A DNA stretch of 64,000 nt from Streptomyces radicis (GCF_003626575.1 NZ_RBDY01000002.1:372001-436000); one strand, 5' to 3'. Shown: positions 17,545 to 27,458, numbered from the stretch's first letter. Numbers and translations: made by a program. The notes: generated by a model from the letters alone, not told the origin.

Positions 17545-19851
17545 GTGGCAGTGTCCGGGATCCGGGGACGGGTGGCATCCCGCCGCCACGGGCGGCGGGT
17601 GGGTCCTCTGCTTGCCGTGGTCATGGGCTTCCCCCTGCTCACCGGGCTGGTACCGACGCAGGCGACCGCGGCGCCCCAGGGCGGGGCTGCGGCCGCCCCC
17701 GGCGAGGACGCGGGGACCGGCAGCCGCTCCGCGGCCGTCTCCATCACCGAGATCGACCCCACCGTGCCAGGCGAGGACGACACCGTCGTGCTGCGCGGCA
17801 CCGTCACCAACAAGGGCGGCTCCCCCATCGTCGACGGCTCGGTGGACGCCCGCCGCGGCGTCCCGCTGCCGGGGCGCACCGCCATCGACGAGTCCCTGGC
17901 CCGCACCGGCTGGGACCAGGCCGCCGACGGCGAGATAGTGCGCGGCCACGGCCAGGACATCGGCACGATCGACCCCGGCATGTCCCGCACCTTCTCGCTC
18001 GAGGTGCCGGTCTCCGAGCTGGCGCTCGGCGCCGACGGCGTCTACCAGCTGGCCGTCGGCCTCACCGGCCAGCGCGAGGACGCCCGCTGGGACCAGGTGC
18101 TCGGCATGGGCAGGACCGTCCTGCCGTGGCAGCCGGCGGGAGGCGGCGTGGACGGCCCCGCGACGCGCCTGACGGTGCTGTGGCCGCTGATCTCCACGAC
18201 GCATCTGACCGCGCAGACGGGCGCGGACGAGGAGCAGACGCCCGCGTTCCAGGACGACACCCTGCTCACCGAGATCTCCCCCGGCGGCCGGCTCGACCAG
18301 CTCGTGACGCTCGGCGCCGACCTCCCGGTCACCTGGGTCGTCGACCCCGACCTGTTGGCTTCGGTGGACGCCATGACCGAGGAGTACCAGGTCTACGAGG
18401 GCGACGAGCTGGTCAACGGGCAGGACCAGGACGTCGCCAGGGCGTGGCTCGCCAAGCTCCAGGAGGCGGTGCGCGGTAACGAGGTGGTCGCCCTCCCCTT
18501 CGGCGACCCCGACCTGGCGTCGCTGGCCCACCACGGCAAGGATGTCCCCGGCGCGCTCGGCCAGCTGGCGACGGCCACCGAGACCGCGGGCATGACCGTG
18601 GAGACCATCCTGAACGAGCCGCCCACCACCGACTTCGCGTGGCCCGTCGAGGGGGCGATCGACCCGTCCATCGTGTCGGTGGCCACCTCGGCCGGCGCCC
18701 ACCACGTCATCGCCCGCAGCGACAGCCTCCGCCCCGGCGACTCCCTGTCCTACACGCCAGGGGCCGTCCGCCCCATCGGCGGCGGCACGACGGCGCTCGT
18801 CGCCGACGCCCGGCTGTCCACCCTCTTCGAGGGCGACATGTCCCGCACCAAGGACGCGTCGCTGGCCCAGCAGCAGCTGCTGGCGCAGACCTACGCGATC
18901 GCCCGGCAGGACGCCCCCGCCGAGCGCGACCTCCTGCTGGCCCCCCAGCGGATGCCCACCGCCGACCAGGCGCGGGCGATGGCCCAGGCCGTGACCGCGC
19001 TCAGGGACGAGGGCGGCTGGATCGACTTCGCCCAGCTCTCCGAGACCGCCGCCGCCGAGCCCGACCCCGCGGCGAACCAGCGCGTCCCTGACGCCGACGC
19101 CTACCCCCAGGACCTGCGCGAGCAGGAGATGCCCACCAGCGCGTTCCAGTCGATGCGCGAGACCCAGCGGACGCTGGACGACTTCCAGGTGATCCTGACC
19201 CAGGACGACCGCGTGGTGACCCCCTTCGGGAACGCGATCCGCCGCGAGATGTCCACGTCGTGGCGCGGCCTCGCGGCCGACGCCGCCGAGTACCGCACGG
19301 CCGTCCAGGACGGCCTGGTCGCTCTCACCGAACGAGTGCACCTGATCCAGAAGTCGGAGATCACCCTCTCAGGACGCAGCGCCACCATCCCGGTCACCGT
19401 GCAGAACAACCTGGTGCAGGACGTCGAGGGCCTCACGCTGCACCTCAAGTCCAGCCGGACGCTCGGCCTCGAGGTCAGCGATCCACAGGAGATCGTCGTC
19501 AGCGGGGGACACAGCCAGTCGGTGAAGTTCTCGGCCGACGCCCGCGCCAACGGCATCACGTTCCTCGAGGCCCAGCTCTACACCGCCGACGGCAAGCCCT
19601 TCGGCGAGCCCATGCACTTCAGGGCGGACGTCACCTCGATCACCTCGGCCGTCATGATGGTGATCGCCGGCGGCCTGCTGCTGGTCGTCCTCGCCGGGAT
19701 CCGCATGTACACCCAGCGCAAGAGGGCCGCCAGGCAGGGCGCCGAGCCGGGCGAGAAGGCGGACGCCTTGGTGGGTGAGAGGGCTTCCGACACCGGCGGC
19801 GACACCCACGGCACCCCCTCGGGGAGTGAGAGGCTGGACCCCGACGAGTGA
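17545..19851 (+). CDS. DUF6049-type secreted, membrane-anchored protein
   Basis: 768 residues. It has an N-terminal signal sequence (basic RRHGRR, then PLLAVVMGFPLLTG, cleavage probable near ATAAPQ at about 43) and one C-terminal membrane segment (about 700-720, MMVIAGGLLLVVLAGI) followed by a basic cytoplasmic tail, so most of it is outside the cell. Ig-like beta-rich stretches (AVSITEIDPTVPGEDDTVVL early; ATIPVTVQNNLVQDVEGL late) flank a central domain. Position between cca and murJ is conserved in actinomycetes, suggesting an envelope role. GTG 17545 is the start used; GTG 17551 is an alternative. Confidence 0.82.
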   Translation: MAVSGIRGRVASRRHGRRVGPLLAVVMGFPLLTGLVPTQATAAPQGGAAAAPGEDAGTGSRSAAVSITEIDPTVPGEDDTVVLRGTVTNKGGSPIVDGSVDARRGVPLPGRTAIDESLARTGWDQAADGEIVRGHGQDIGTIDPGMSRTFSLEVPVSELALGADGVYQLAVGLTGQREDARWDQVLGMGRTVLPWQPAGGGVDGPATRLTVLWPLISTTHLTAQTGADEEQTPAFQDDTLLTEISPGGRLDQLVTLGADLPVTWVVDPDLLASVDAMTEEYQVYEGDELVNGQDQDVARAWLAKLQEAVRGNEVVALPFGDPDLASLAHHGKDVPGALGQLATATETAGMTVETILNEPPTTDFAWPVEGAIDPSIVSVATSAGAHHVIARSDSLRPGDSLSYTPGAVRPIGGGTTALVADARLSTLFEGDMSRTKDASLAQQQLLAQTYAIARQDAPAERDLLLAPQRMPTADQARAMAQAVTALRDEGGWIDFAQLSETAAAEPDPAANQRVPDADAYPQDLREQEMPTSAFQSMRETQRTLDDFQVILTQDDRVVTPFGNAIRREMSTSWRGLAADAAEYRTAVQDGLVALTERVHLIQKSEITLSGRSATIPVTVQNNLVQDVEGLTLHLKSSRTLGLEVSDPQEIVVSGGHSQSVKFSADARANGITFLEAQLYTADGKPFGEPMHFRADVTSITSAVMMVIAGGLLLVVLAGIRMYTQRKRAARQGAEPGEKADALVGERASDTGGDTHGTPSGSERLDPDE

Positions 19852-19903
19852 GCCGCCAGCCGGAGGGGCACCGCCGGCCCGTACATAAGGTGGGGTTGTA
19901 GCG

Positions 19904-22405
19904 ATGGAAGCGCCGTACGACCGTGAACGCGGCCGGGCGCCGGGTGGTGGCGACCAATCCGGTTGGCAGGGGGACCAGCACGGGCATCCCGAGCAGCAGG
20001 GCCCTTACCCCCCCGGCTACGACCCGTACGCCGGTCAGCAGCCGTACCCGTACGAGCCCGGCGGCCACGACCCCGGGGCGCCCGACCCCTATGGCCCCGC
20101 GCACGGCCAGGCCCCCGGCGGCTACCCGGGCCAGCCCTACCCCCCGCCCGGCTACGGCCCCGGCCACCCAGGCCCGCCCGCGGGAGGCCAGGGCTACGCC
20201 GGACCGCCGGAGTACCACCCGCCGGCCTATGACCCCGGCGCCTACGACTCGGCGGGCTACCAGGGCCCCGACGACCCCTACCTCGCCGACAGCTACCACC
20301 ACGACCCGTACGCCGGGCGTGACCCCCTCGCACAGGACCCGGTCGGCGACGCCCTCTACGACCGCGCCGCGCACCCACCACCGCCCGCCAGCGGCGTTCC
20401 CGACCCCCAGGGCCTCTACCAGCAGCCGCCGCCAGGGCCGCACGCCCCCGACGCGCAGCGCTGGGCGCCCACGCCCGCGCCCGAGCCGGACGCCCTTTCG
20501 CGCCATCTGCCGCACGGGGACCGCGCCGCGACCACCGAGTTCACCGGCATCGACGGCCTGATGAACCGGGCGGGCGAGACGGCGGGTTCGGGGCCCCAGG
20601 GCCAGAGACCCGGCCCCGACGACGCCTTCGCCCACCTCTTCCGCGACCAGCAGGCCGGCCCGGGTCAGCCCCCGGCCGGGGGCGGCGACCAGCCGCCGAG
20701 GCAGACGCCGGAGCCGGGACCCGCCGCGCGCCCCGAGCCTCAGGCCGCCGCCCCATCGGGCAAGACGAGCAAGGCCGCGGGGCTGCTGAAGTCCAGCGCC
20801 ATAATGGCCGCCGGCACCCTGGTCTCCCGCGTCACCGGCTTCGTCCGCCAGCTGGTCCTGGTGGCCGCGCTGGGCGCCGCCGTCCTCGGCGACAGCTACA
20901 CCGTCGCCTGGAACCTCCCCAACATGATCTACATCCTGATCATCGGCGGCGGCCTGAACTCCGTTTTCGTGCCCCAACTCGTCCGGGCCATGAAGAACGA
21001 CAGCGACGGCGGCGAGGCCTACGCCAACCGTCTGCTGACCCTGGTCATGGTCCTGCTCGGCGCGCTCGTCGTCGCCGCCGTGCTCGCCGCGCCCCTCCTG
21101 GTCCGCCTGATGTCCCCGACGTTCGCGGACGACCCGGCGGCCAACGAGGTCACCGTGACCTTCACCCGCTACTTCCTGCCGACCATCTTCTTCATGGGCG
21201 TCCATGTGGTGCTCGGCCAGATCCTCAACGCCCGCGGCAGCTTCGGCCCGATGATGTGGACCCCGGTCCTCAACAACATTGTCGTCATCTTCACCTTCGG
21301 CATGTTCCTGTGGGTCTACGGCACCCAGGCCACCTCGGGGATGGGCGTCACCACCATCAGCGACGAGGGGCTGCGCCTGCTCGGCGCCGGCACCCTGCTC
21401 GGCCTGGTGGTCCAGGCCGTCGCCCTGCTTCCCTATCTGCGCGCCGCGGGCTTCCGCGTCAGGCTCCGCTTCGACTGGCGCGGCAAGGGCCTCGGCAAGG
21501 CCGCCACCATGGCCAAGTGGACCGTGCTCTTCGTCCTGGCCAACCAGGTCGGCCTGATCGTCGTCACCCAGATCGCCACCTGGGCCGGGGCCAACGCCCT
21601 GGAGGACGGCCACAGCGGCGCCGGCTTCATCGCCTACAGCAGCGCCCTGCTGATCTGGCAGATGCCGCAGGCCATCATCACCGTCTCGCTCATGGCGGCG
21701 CTGCTCCCCCGGCTCTCCCGCTCCGCCGCCGACGGCGACACCGCGGCCGTGCGCGACGACCTCTCGCACGGGCTGCGCACATCGGCCGTCGCGATCGTGC
21801 CCATCGCCTTCGCCTTCGTGGCCCTGGGCGTGCCGATGTGCACCCTGCTGTTCGGCACGGCGGGCGAGAGCGGCGCCCGTTCGTTCGGCTACGTCCTCAT
21901 GGCGTTCGGCGTCGGCCTGATCCCGTACTCCGCGCAGTACGTCGTGCTGCGCGCGTTCTACGCCTACGAGGACACCCGCACGCCCTTCTACAACACGGTG
22001 ATCGTCTCGGCCACCTGGATCCTGCTCTCCGCGCTCAGCTTCGTGCTGCTGCCCGAGCGCTGGGTCGTCGCGGGCATCGCGTTCGGCTACGGCGTCGCCT
22101 ACGCCGTGGGCGTCCGCGTCGCGTGGCGGCGACTCAAGGGCCGGATGCGGGTCGACCTGGACGGCGCCCGCGTCGTGCGGACCTACATCAGGCTGGCCGG
22201 GGCGAGCATCCCCGCCGCGGTGATCGGCGGCGGGACGGGCTTCCTCGTCCTGCGGGCCCTGGGGGAGGGCGCGATCGGCTCGGTGGCCGCGCTCGCCGTC
22301 GGCGGCCTGCTGCTGCTCGCGGTGTTCTACGTGGCCGCTCGCAGGATGCGCGTCGAGGAGCTCACCGCGCTCGTCGGCATGGTCAGGGCGCGCCTCGGAC
22401 GCTGA
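19904..22405 (+). CDS. murJ: Lipid II flippase MurJ with long low-complexity N-terminus
   Basis: Flips lipid II across the membrane for peptidoglycan synthesis. Residues 1 to about 285 are a Pro/Gly/Tyr/Asp-rich cytoplasmic extension (many PGGY and YDP-type units). The MOP-superfamily core follows: SSAIMAAGTLVSRVTGFVRQ (about 290-310), WNLPNMIYILIIGGGLNSVF (about 337-356) and about 14 membrane segments. Total 833 residues against about 510 for the Gram-negative enzyme; the extension is common in actinomycetes. The pseudokinase gene follows, mirroring mycobacteria, where MviN is fused to one. Confidence 0.93.
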   Translation: MEAPYDRERGRAPGGGDQSGWQGDQHGHPEQQGPYPPGYDPYAGQQPYPYEPGGHDPGAPDPYGPAHGQAPGGYPGQPYPPPGYGPGHPGPPAGGQGYAGPPEYHPPAYDPGAYDSAGYQGPDDPYLADSYHHDPYAGRDPLAQDPVGDALYDRAAHPPPPASGVPDPQGLYQQPPPGPHAPDAQRWAPTPAPEPDALSRHLPHGDRAATTEFTGIDGLMNRAGETAGSGPQGQRPGPDDAFAHLFRDQQAGPGQPPAGGGDQPPRQTPEPGPAARPEPQAAAPSGKTSKAAGLLKSSAIMAAGTLVSRVTGFVRQLVLVAALGAAVLGDSYTVAWNLPNMIYILIIGGGLNSVFVPQLVRAMKNDSDGGEAYANRLLTLVMVLLGALVVAAVLAAPLLVRLMSPTFADDPAANEVTVTFTRYFLPTIFFMGVHVVLGQILNARGSFGPMMWTPVLNNIVVIFTFGMFLWVYGTQATSGMGVTTISDEGLRLLGAGTLLGLVVQAVALLPYLRAAGFRVRLRFDWRGKGLGKAATMAKWTVLFVLANQVGLIVVTQIATWAGANALEDGHSGAGFIAYSSALLIWQMPQAIITVSLMAALLPRLSRSAADGDTAAVRDDLSHGLRTSAVAIVPIAFAFVALGVPMCTLLFGTAGESGARSFGYVLMAFGVGLIPYSAQYVVLRAFYAYEDTRTPFYNTVIVSATWILLSALSFVLLPERWVVAGIAFGYGVAYAVGVRVAWRRLKGRMRVDLDGARVVRTYIRLAGASIPAAVIGGGTGFLVLRALGEGAIGSVAALAVGGLLLLAVFYVAARRMRVEELTALVGMVRARLGR

Positions 22406-22580
22406 GATCCGCCCCTGGCCGGGAATCGACCCATGACGCGCGCGCACCCGACACCGTCGCGCCACACGCCGTACAACCTGAGGCCGTACTCACATGTCGT
22501 GCAGGGTGACGGACTACCGGCACAATGAGTCTGGCAGTGTCAAGCACCCGAGAGCCGAGAACGGGGAGGCGGGAACGACG

Positions 22581-24257
22581 GTGGCCGAACGGAGCACGGC
22601 GACGAGTTCTTCGCAGCATCCGACGAGCGCCCAGGAGGCCACGGACCCCGAGCCGGTGTCCCGGGCGGACAAGCCGGTGGCCCCGGCCACCGGGGGCGCC
22701 AAGCAGCCCTCCGCCCACCACGAGTTGCACAGCGGCCACAGACTCACCAAGCGGTACCGCCTCGAGGAGTGCATCACCCGGCTGGACGGCTTCAGCAGCT
22801 GGCGTGCCGTCGACGAGAAGCTGCGCCGGGCCGTGGGCATCCATGTGCTGCCCGCCGACCACGAACGGGCCAGGGCCGTGCTGTCCGCGGCCCGCGCCAC
22901 CGCGCTGCTCGGCGACCTGCGCTTCGTCCAAGTCCTCGACGCCGCCGAGGAGAACGGGCTCGTCCACGTCATCCACGAGTGGCTGCCCGACGCCGTGCCC
23001 CTGAGCACCGTGCTGCACACCGGGCCCCTGGACCCGCACGAGGCGTACGCCCTGGCAAGCCAGGTGTCCCAGGCGATGGCGGCCGCGCACCGCAAGGACC
23101 TGGCCCATCTGAGGCTCACCCCCGCCACCGTGCTCCGCACCGGCCCTTGCCAGTTCCGCATCCGCGGCCTCGCCGTCGACGCGGCGCTGCGCGGCATCAC
23201 GGCGGATGCCCCGAGGCGGGCCGACACCGAGGCCATCGGAGCGCTGCTGTACGCCGCTCTGACGCAGCGTTGGCCCTACGGCGATGGCGCGTATGGCCTG
23301 AATGGAGTAGCGGGCCTCAGCAAGGGCTACAGGGACTCCCTGGCCACTCCCGAGCAGGTGCGGGCGGGCATTCACCGCGGGCTGTCCGAGCTCACCATGC
23401 GCGCCCTCGACAACAACGGCGCCACCGCCGCGAGTCAGGACCCGCCGTTCACCACGCCCGAGGAGCTGGGCAAGGCGCTTGCCGCCCTGCCGCGCATCCC
23501 CCCGCCCGACCCGACGCCGAGCGCCATGGTCGGGTTCCAGCACACCACCTTCCAGCGCGGCACCCTGGCCACCGGGCGGCAGCCCCCGGCCGCGCCGCCC
23601 ACGCGCCCCGCCCCCGGCTCCCCCGCACCGCCCGCCCTGCCGGGTCGCACCGGCACCGCGCTCAAGTGGGGGGTCTCGGCGCTGCTCATCGCCGCGCTCG
23701 GCCTGGGCAGTTGGCAGCTGGCCGACGCCCTCCTCAAGGGCGACGCCCCCACCGACCAGCCCTCGCCCAGCGGCCCGCCCGCCGGGGAAGAGGAGGAGGC
23801 GCCCCCGCCGGCGCCCGTCGAGGTCGTCGACATCACCGAGTTCGACCCCGAGGGCACGGGAGGCGGCCAGAACCCCGAGATGGCGCCCCGGGCCATCGAC
23901 GGCGACATGGAGTCCGCCTGGCAGACCAAGAACTACTTCGGCCCCTCGTTCGGGAACCTCAAGAGCGGCGTCGGCCTCATCCTCGACCTGGGCGAGGTCA
24001 GGGAGATCTCGTCCCTCTCCGTGCAGGCCTTCGGCGACACCACGGTCGAGTTCCGCGCGGCCCCCGCCGACGCCGGCGCCATGCCCAACGATCTGGACGC
24101 GTTCACCACGCTCGATTCCGACACCGGCACCGCCCTCACGCTGGAGGCGGAGGAGTCGATCGAGACACAGTTCGTGCTTCTGTGGCTTACTGAGCTGCCA
24201 CAGGGCGACGATGGCAACTACCGTGGCGCCATCGCCGACATCGGCGTCGTCCAGTAG
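22581..24257 (+). CDS. Membrane pseudokinase with C-terminal discoidin-like domain
   Basis: 558 residues. Residues about 55-300 follow the protein-kinase fold (LTKRYRLEECITRLDGFSSW at the start; HEWLPDAVPLSTVL hinge) but the catalytic HRDxKPxN is replaced by AHLRLTPATVL and DFG by RGLAVD, so phosphotransfer is unlikely. After a Pro-rich linker comes one membrane segment (WGVSALLIAALGLGSWQL, about 358-375). The outer domain (about 415-558) has AIDGDMESAWQTKNYFG, typical of F5/8 type C (discoidin) domains. GTG 22581 follows ggaggcggga; an upstream ATG at 22494 is possible. It lies between murJ and sigM. Confidence 0.85.
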   Translation: MAERSTATSSSQHPTSAQEATDPEPVSRADKPVAPATGGAKQPSAHHELHSGHRLTKRYRLEECITRLDGFSSWRAVDEKLRRAVGIHVLPADHERARAVLSAARATALLGDLRFVQVLDAAEENGLVHVIHEWLPDAVPLSTVLHTGPLDPHEAYALASQVSQAMAAAHRKDLAHLRLTPATVLRTGPCQFRIRGLAVDAALRGITADAPRRADTEAIGALLYAALTQRWPYGDGAYGLNGVAGLSKGYRDSLATPEQVRAGIHRGLSELTMRALDNNGATAASQDPPFTTPEELGKALAALPRIPPPDPTPSAMVGFQHTTFQRGTLATGRQPPAAPPTRPAPGSPAPPALPGRTGTALKWGVSALLIAALGLGSWQLADALLKGDAPTDQPSPSGPPAGEEEEAPPPAPVEVVDITEFDPEGTGGGQNPEMAPRAIDGDMESAWQTKNYFGPSFGNLKSGVGLILDLGEVREISSLSVQAFGDTTVEFRAAPADAGAMPNDLDAFTTLDSDTGTALTLEAEESIETQFVLLWLTELPQGDDGNYRGAIADIGVVQ

Positions 24258-24283
24258 AGGCGCAGAGGAGGAGAGGTCCCGTC

Positions 24284-24973
24284 GTGGGCAGTGGTGTGCC
24301 ACGCGAGCCTGTCGTCTACACCGACAAGGAGCTCCTCGAGCGACATGTGGACGGCGATCCCGATGCCTTCACCGAGCTGGTCCACCGGCATCGCGACCGG
24401 CTGTGGGCCGTCGCGCTGCGGACGCTGGGCGATCGGGAGGAGGCCTCCGACGCCCTTCAGGACGCGCTGATATCGGCCTACCGCGCCGCCCATACCTTCC
24501 GCGGCCAGGCCGCCGTCACCACCTGGCTGCACCGCATCACCGTGAACGCCTGCCTCGACCGGGCCCGCAAGGCCAAGAGCCGCAGGACCTACCCCATGCC
24601 CGAGCAGGAACGTCTGGAGACCCTGCTCGACCCACATGAGTCCGCCGAGGCCCCCGCCGAACGGACGGATCTGCGCCGTGAGTTGCGCGAGGCGCTGGAC
24701 AAGCTCCCCGCCGAGCAGCGCGCGGCCCTTGTCCTCGTGGACATGCAGGGCTATCCCGTGGCCGAGGCCGCCTCCATCCTCGAAACCCCGGTGGGCACCG
24801 TGAAAAGCCGCTGCGCCCGCGCACGCGCACGCCTCCTGCCCCTCCTCCGGCATTTGCGTCCCGTGCCTCCCGGGGACGCCCCCGTAAGGAACCGGGCACC
24901 CGGTACTCCCGTCCCACCACCAAGAGATTCGGGAGATGCCGGGGCCGTGCGGGGAGGAGGTACGCACTCATGA
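24284..24973 (+). CDS. sigM: ECF sigma factor SigM
   Basis: 229 residues. Region 2 has GDPDAFTELVHRHRDRLW and DALQDALISAYRAAHTFRG (about 24-75), with the WLHRITVNACLDRARK segment; region 4 has LPAEQRAALVLVDMQGYPVA and TPVGTVKSRCARARARL (about 140-195). By position next to murJ and trxB it is the Streptomyces SigM orthologue, an envelope-stress type ECF factor. GTG 24284 follows a strong aggaggagagg. Its TGA overlaps the ATG of the next gene by 4 nt (ATGA), coupling it to its probable anti-sigma factor. Confidence 0.9.
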   Translation: MGSGVPREPVVYTDKELLERHVDGDPDAFTELVHRHRDRLWAVALRTLGDREEASDALQDALISAYRAAHTFRGQAAVTTWLHRITVNACLDRARKAKSRRTYPMPEQERLETLLDPHESAEAPAERTDLRRELREALDKLPAEQRAALVLVDMQGYPVAEAASILETPVGTVKSRCARARARLLPLLRHLRPVPPGDAPVRNRAPGTPVPPPRDSGDAGAVRGGGTHS

Positions 24974-25923
24974 GGGAGAACCACCCAGAGGCCGCCGAGA
25001 TCGCGGCGCTCGATGTGGACCTGCTGCCGCCCGCCGAGGCGGCCGCCCTGCGCGAGCATCTCGCCGGATGCGTCTCCTGCGCAGCGATCCAGGCCGATCT
25101 GGCCGCGCTCTCGGACGAGCTGGCCCGCGTCCCCGATCCGGGTCCTCTCCCCGATGACATCGCCGCCCGCATCGACGCGGCACTCGCCGCCGAGGCGGCG
25201 GCGATCACTGTTTCACGTGAAACAGCGACGGACCTCCCCAAGAACGCCCCCCCGCGAGCCGATGCCTCCGCCACGGCCTCCTCCGACAAGGGGGCCGTCC
25301 GTCGACCGGTGCCCGGACCCCGTTGGGTGCGGCCACTCCGGCTGGGCCTGGCCGCCGTCGGGGCCATGGTGGTGCTCGGCCTGGGCGTGATGACGCTCTC
25401 CTCGCTCGGCGGGGACGGCGATCAGGACCTGGCCGAGAGCGCGGACTCCTCGGCACCGGCCAACGGCAGCGCCGAGGCCGCGGTCGAGGAGCCCGTGGCG
25501 ACCCAGGTCCAGGAGCTGCTGGACGAGGTCGAGAGCGTCGACCCGTTCATCACCGGGGACAGCAGCGGCAGCGGATCCAGCGAGTCCGCCGAGTCCGACG
25601 CGGGGGTCGAGGACACCGCGGCGCCGGAGAGCTCCGACGCCCCGGAGGGCGCGGAGCCCGAGGCCGGTGGCGGCGATGCCGAGCCCGATGTGGAGCCGGT
25701 CGACGAGGTGCCCGCGTGTGTCGAGGCGGCGATCGGCCGGGGCGAGGACCCGCTGGCCGCCGGTGAAGAGGACTACGAGGGCATCGAGGCTTATCTGGTC
25801 GTCTTCCAGCACGAGGTCGACCCCGATCAGGTGGACGCCTACATGGTCGCCGCGAGCTGTGCGACCGCCTCGCCCGCGGCCACGGGAGAGGTCCTCCTCC
25901 AGGAGAGCTACCCGCGCGGCTGA
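24970..25923 (+). CDS. Probable membrane anti-sigma factor for SigM
   Basis: 317 residues. The N-terminal part resembles a zinc anti-sigma (ZAS) domain: HLAGCVSC (about 35-42) gives the HxxxCxxC core. One membrane segment follows ([19 protein letters not shown], about 121-139), then an acidic Ser/Glu/Asp-rich outer region and a C-terminal Cys-containing segment ([19 protein letters not shown]). Translational coupling to sigM by a 4-nt overlap supports the pairing. A perfect parS lies within the coding sequence (25210-25223). Confidence 0.82.
   Translation: MRENHPEAAEIAALDVDLLPPAEAAALREHLAGCVSCAAIQADLAALSDELARVPDPGPLPDDIAARIDAALAAEAAAITVSRETATDLPKNAPPRADASATASSDKGAVRRPVPGPRWVRPLRLGLAAVGAMVVLGLGVMTLSSLGGDGDQDLAESADSSAPANGSAEAAVEEPVATQVQELLDEVESVDPFITGDSSGSGSSESAESDAGVEDTAAPESSDAPEGAEPEAGGGDAEPDVEPVDEVPACVEAAIGRGEDPLAAGEEDYEGIEAYLVVFQHEVDPDQVDAYMVAASCATASPAATGEVLLQESYPRG
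25210..25223. promoter_or_regulatory. parS site 3
   Basis: Perfect GTTTCACGTGAAAC inside the anti-sigma gene; in frame it reads within TVSRET. Confidence 0.93.
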
Positions 25924-25938
25924 GGCGCTACCGGGCCG

Positions 25939-25965
25939 GGAATGTCTGGGACCCTAGGATCCGTT
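25939..25965 (+). promoter_or_regulatory. SigR-type (disulfide stress) promoter of trxBA
   Basis: GGAAT at 25939-25943 (preceded by G), 19-nt spacer, GTT at 25963-25965. This fits the SigR consensus GGGAAT-N18/19-GTT, and trxBA is an established SigR target in Streptomyces coelicolor. It lies 53 nt before the trxB start. Confidence 0.7.
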
Positions 25966-26018
25966 ACTGGACTATGGGCCCCCACCGGGGGAGACACCCC
26001 GAGACAAGGAAGATTCCC

Positions 26019-26987
26019 GTGAGCGACGTCCGCAACGTGATCATCATCGGCTCCGGACCCGCGGGCTACACCTCCGCGCTCTACACCGCACGCGCCTCGC
26101 TCAACCCGTTGGTCTTCGAAGGTGCCGTCACCGCGGGCGGCGCTTTGATGAACACCACCGAGGTCGAGAACTTTCCTGGTTTCAAGGAGGGCATCATGGG
26201 CCCGGACCTCATGGACAACATGAGGGCCCAGGCCGAGCGCTTCGGTGCCGAGCTCGTCGCGGACGACATCGTCTCGGTCGATCTCAGCGGGGAGATCAAG
26301 ACGGTCACCGACACCGCGGGCGTGGTGCACCAGGCCAAGGCCGTCATCGTGGCCACCGGCTCCCAGCACCGCAGGCTCGGCCTCCCCCAGGAGGACGAGC
26401 TCTCCGGGCGCGGCGTCTCCTACTGCGCGACGTGTGATGGCTTCTTCTTCCGCGAGCAGGACATCGCCGTGATCGGCGGCGGCGACACCGCCATGGAGGA
26501 GGCCACCTTCCTCAGCCGGTTCGCCAAGACCGTGACCATCGTTCACCGCCGCGACGCCCTGCGCGCCTCCAAGGCGATGCAGGAGCGCGCCTTCGCCGAC
26601 CCGAAGATCAGGTTCGTCTGGGACAGCGAGGTCGCCGAGATCCATGGCACCGACGGCAAGCTCTCGGGGCTGACCCTCAGTAACAGGAAGACCGGGGAGA
26701 CCTCGGCGCTGCCGGTCACCGGGCTCTTTGTCGCCATCGGCCACGATCCCCGCGTCGAGCTCTTCAAGGGCCAGCTGGACCTGGACGACGAGGGCTACCT
26801 CCAGGTGGCCTCCCCGACGACGCGGACCAATGTGCCCGGCGTCTTCGCCGCCGGTGACGTGGTCGACCACACCTACCGCCAGGCCATCACCGCCGCGGGC
26901 ACCGGCTGTGCGGCCGCCCTGGACGCCGAGCGCTATCTCGCCGCCCTCTCCGACGCGGAGTCCATCGCCTCCGACGTCTCCGCCTGA
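26019..26987 (+). CDS. trxB: Thioredoxin reductase
   Basis: FAD enzyme passing electrons from NADPH to thioredoxin in the cytoplasm. 322 residues. FAD-binding [16 protein letters not shown] (about 11-26); redox pair CATC at 136-139; NADPH-binding [13 protein letters not shown] (about 155-167); closing [19 protein letters not shown] (about 284-302). GTG 26019 follows acaagga. trxA is 48 bp downstream and a SigR-type promoter lies upstream. Confidence 0.96.
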   Translation: MSDVRNVIIIGSGPAGYTSALYTARASLNPLVFEGAVTAGGALMNTTEVENFPGFKEGIMGPDLMDNMRAQAERFGAELVADDIVSVDLSGEIKTVTDTAGVVHQAKAVIVATGSQHRRLGLPQEDELSGRGVSYCATCDGFFFREQDIAVIGGGDTAMEEATFLSRFAKTVTIVHRRDALRASKAMQERAFADPKIRFVWDSEVAEIHGTDGKLSGLTLSNRKTGETSALPVTGLFVAIGHDPRVELFKGQLDLDDEGYLQVASPTTRTNVPGVFAAGDVVDHTYRQAITAAGTGCAAALDAERYLAALSDAESIASDVSA

Positions 26988-27035
26988 CCATCCCGTCCCA
27001 CCGTCTCAACCCCATCGCAAGTGAAGGAGAACACC

Positions 27036-27380
27036 ATGGCCGGTGCCACCGTGACCGCCACCGACGCTGACTTCGAGGAGAAGGTCCTCCAGAGCGAGAA
27101 GCCGGTCCTGGTCGACTTCTGGGCCGAGTGGTGCGGCCCCTGCCGTCAGGTCGCCCCGGCGCTCGAGGCCATCGCCGCCGAGCACGCGGACAAGCTGACC
27201 GTCGTCAAGCTCAACATCGACGAGAACCCCGCGACCGCCGCGAAGTACGGCATCCTCTCGATCCCGACGATGAACGTCTACCAGGGCGGCGACGTCGTGA
27301 AGACGATCGTCGGCGCCAAGCCGAAGGCCGCCATCGAGCGCGACCTCGCGGACTTCATCGCCGACTCGTACAAGGGCTGA
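27036..27380 (+). CDS. trxA: Thioredoxin
   Basis: 114-residue cytoplasmic dithiol protein with active site WCGPC (residues 32-36), preceded by VLVDFWAEWCGPC, and the cis-Pro loop ILSIPTMNVYQGG (about 72-84). ATG 27036 has aaggag 6 nt upstream; a GTG 15 nt earlier is less likely. It is cotranscribed with trxB and terminates at the large palindrome that also holds parS 4. Confidence 0.96.
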   Translation: MAGATVTATDADFEEKVLQSEKPVLVDFWAEWCGPCRQVAPALEAIAAEHADKLTVVKLNIDENPATAAKYGILSIPTMNVYQGGDVVKTIVGAKPKAAIERDLADFIADSYKG

Positions 27381-27418
27381 CCCCACCTCGGAGAACGACA
27401 GCAATCCCGAGAACGACG

Positions 27419-27458
27419 AGGGGCCCGGCTCGTTTCACGTGAAACGAGCCGGGCCCCT
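27419..27458. terminator. 40-bp perfect palindrome between trxA and parB, with parS 4 at its centre
   Basis: The inverted repeat is perfect over 40 bp (arms 27419-27438 and 27439-27458; left arm begins AGGGGCCCGGCTC). The right arm is followed by TTCTCC. It lies between convergent trxA and parB, so it should act as a bidirectional terminator. The middle 14 bp are parS. Confidence 0.85.
27432..27445. promoter_or_regulatory. parS site 4
   Basis: Perfect GTTTCACGTGAAAC at the centre of a 40-bp palindrome. Confidence 0.93.
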
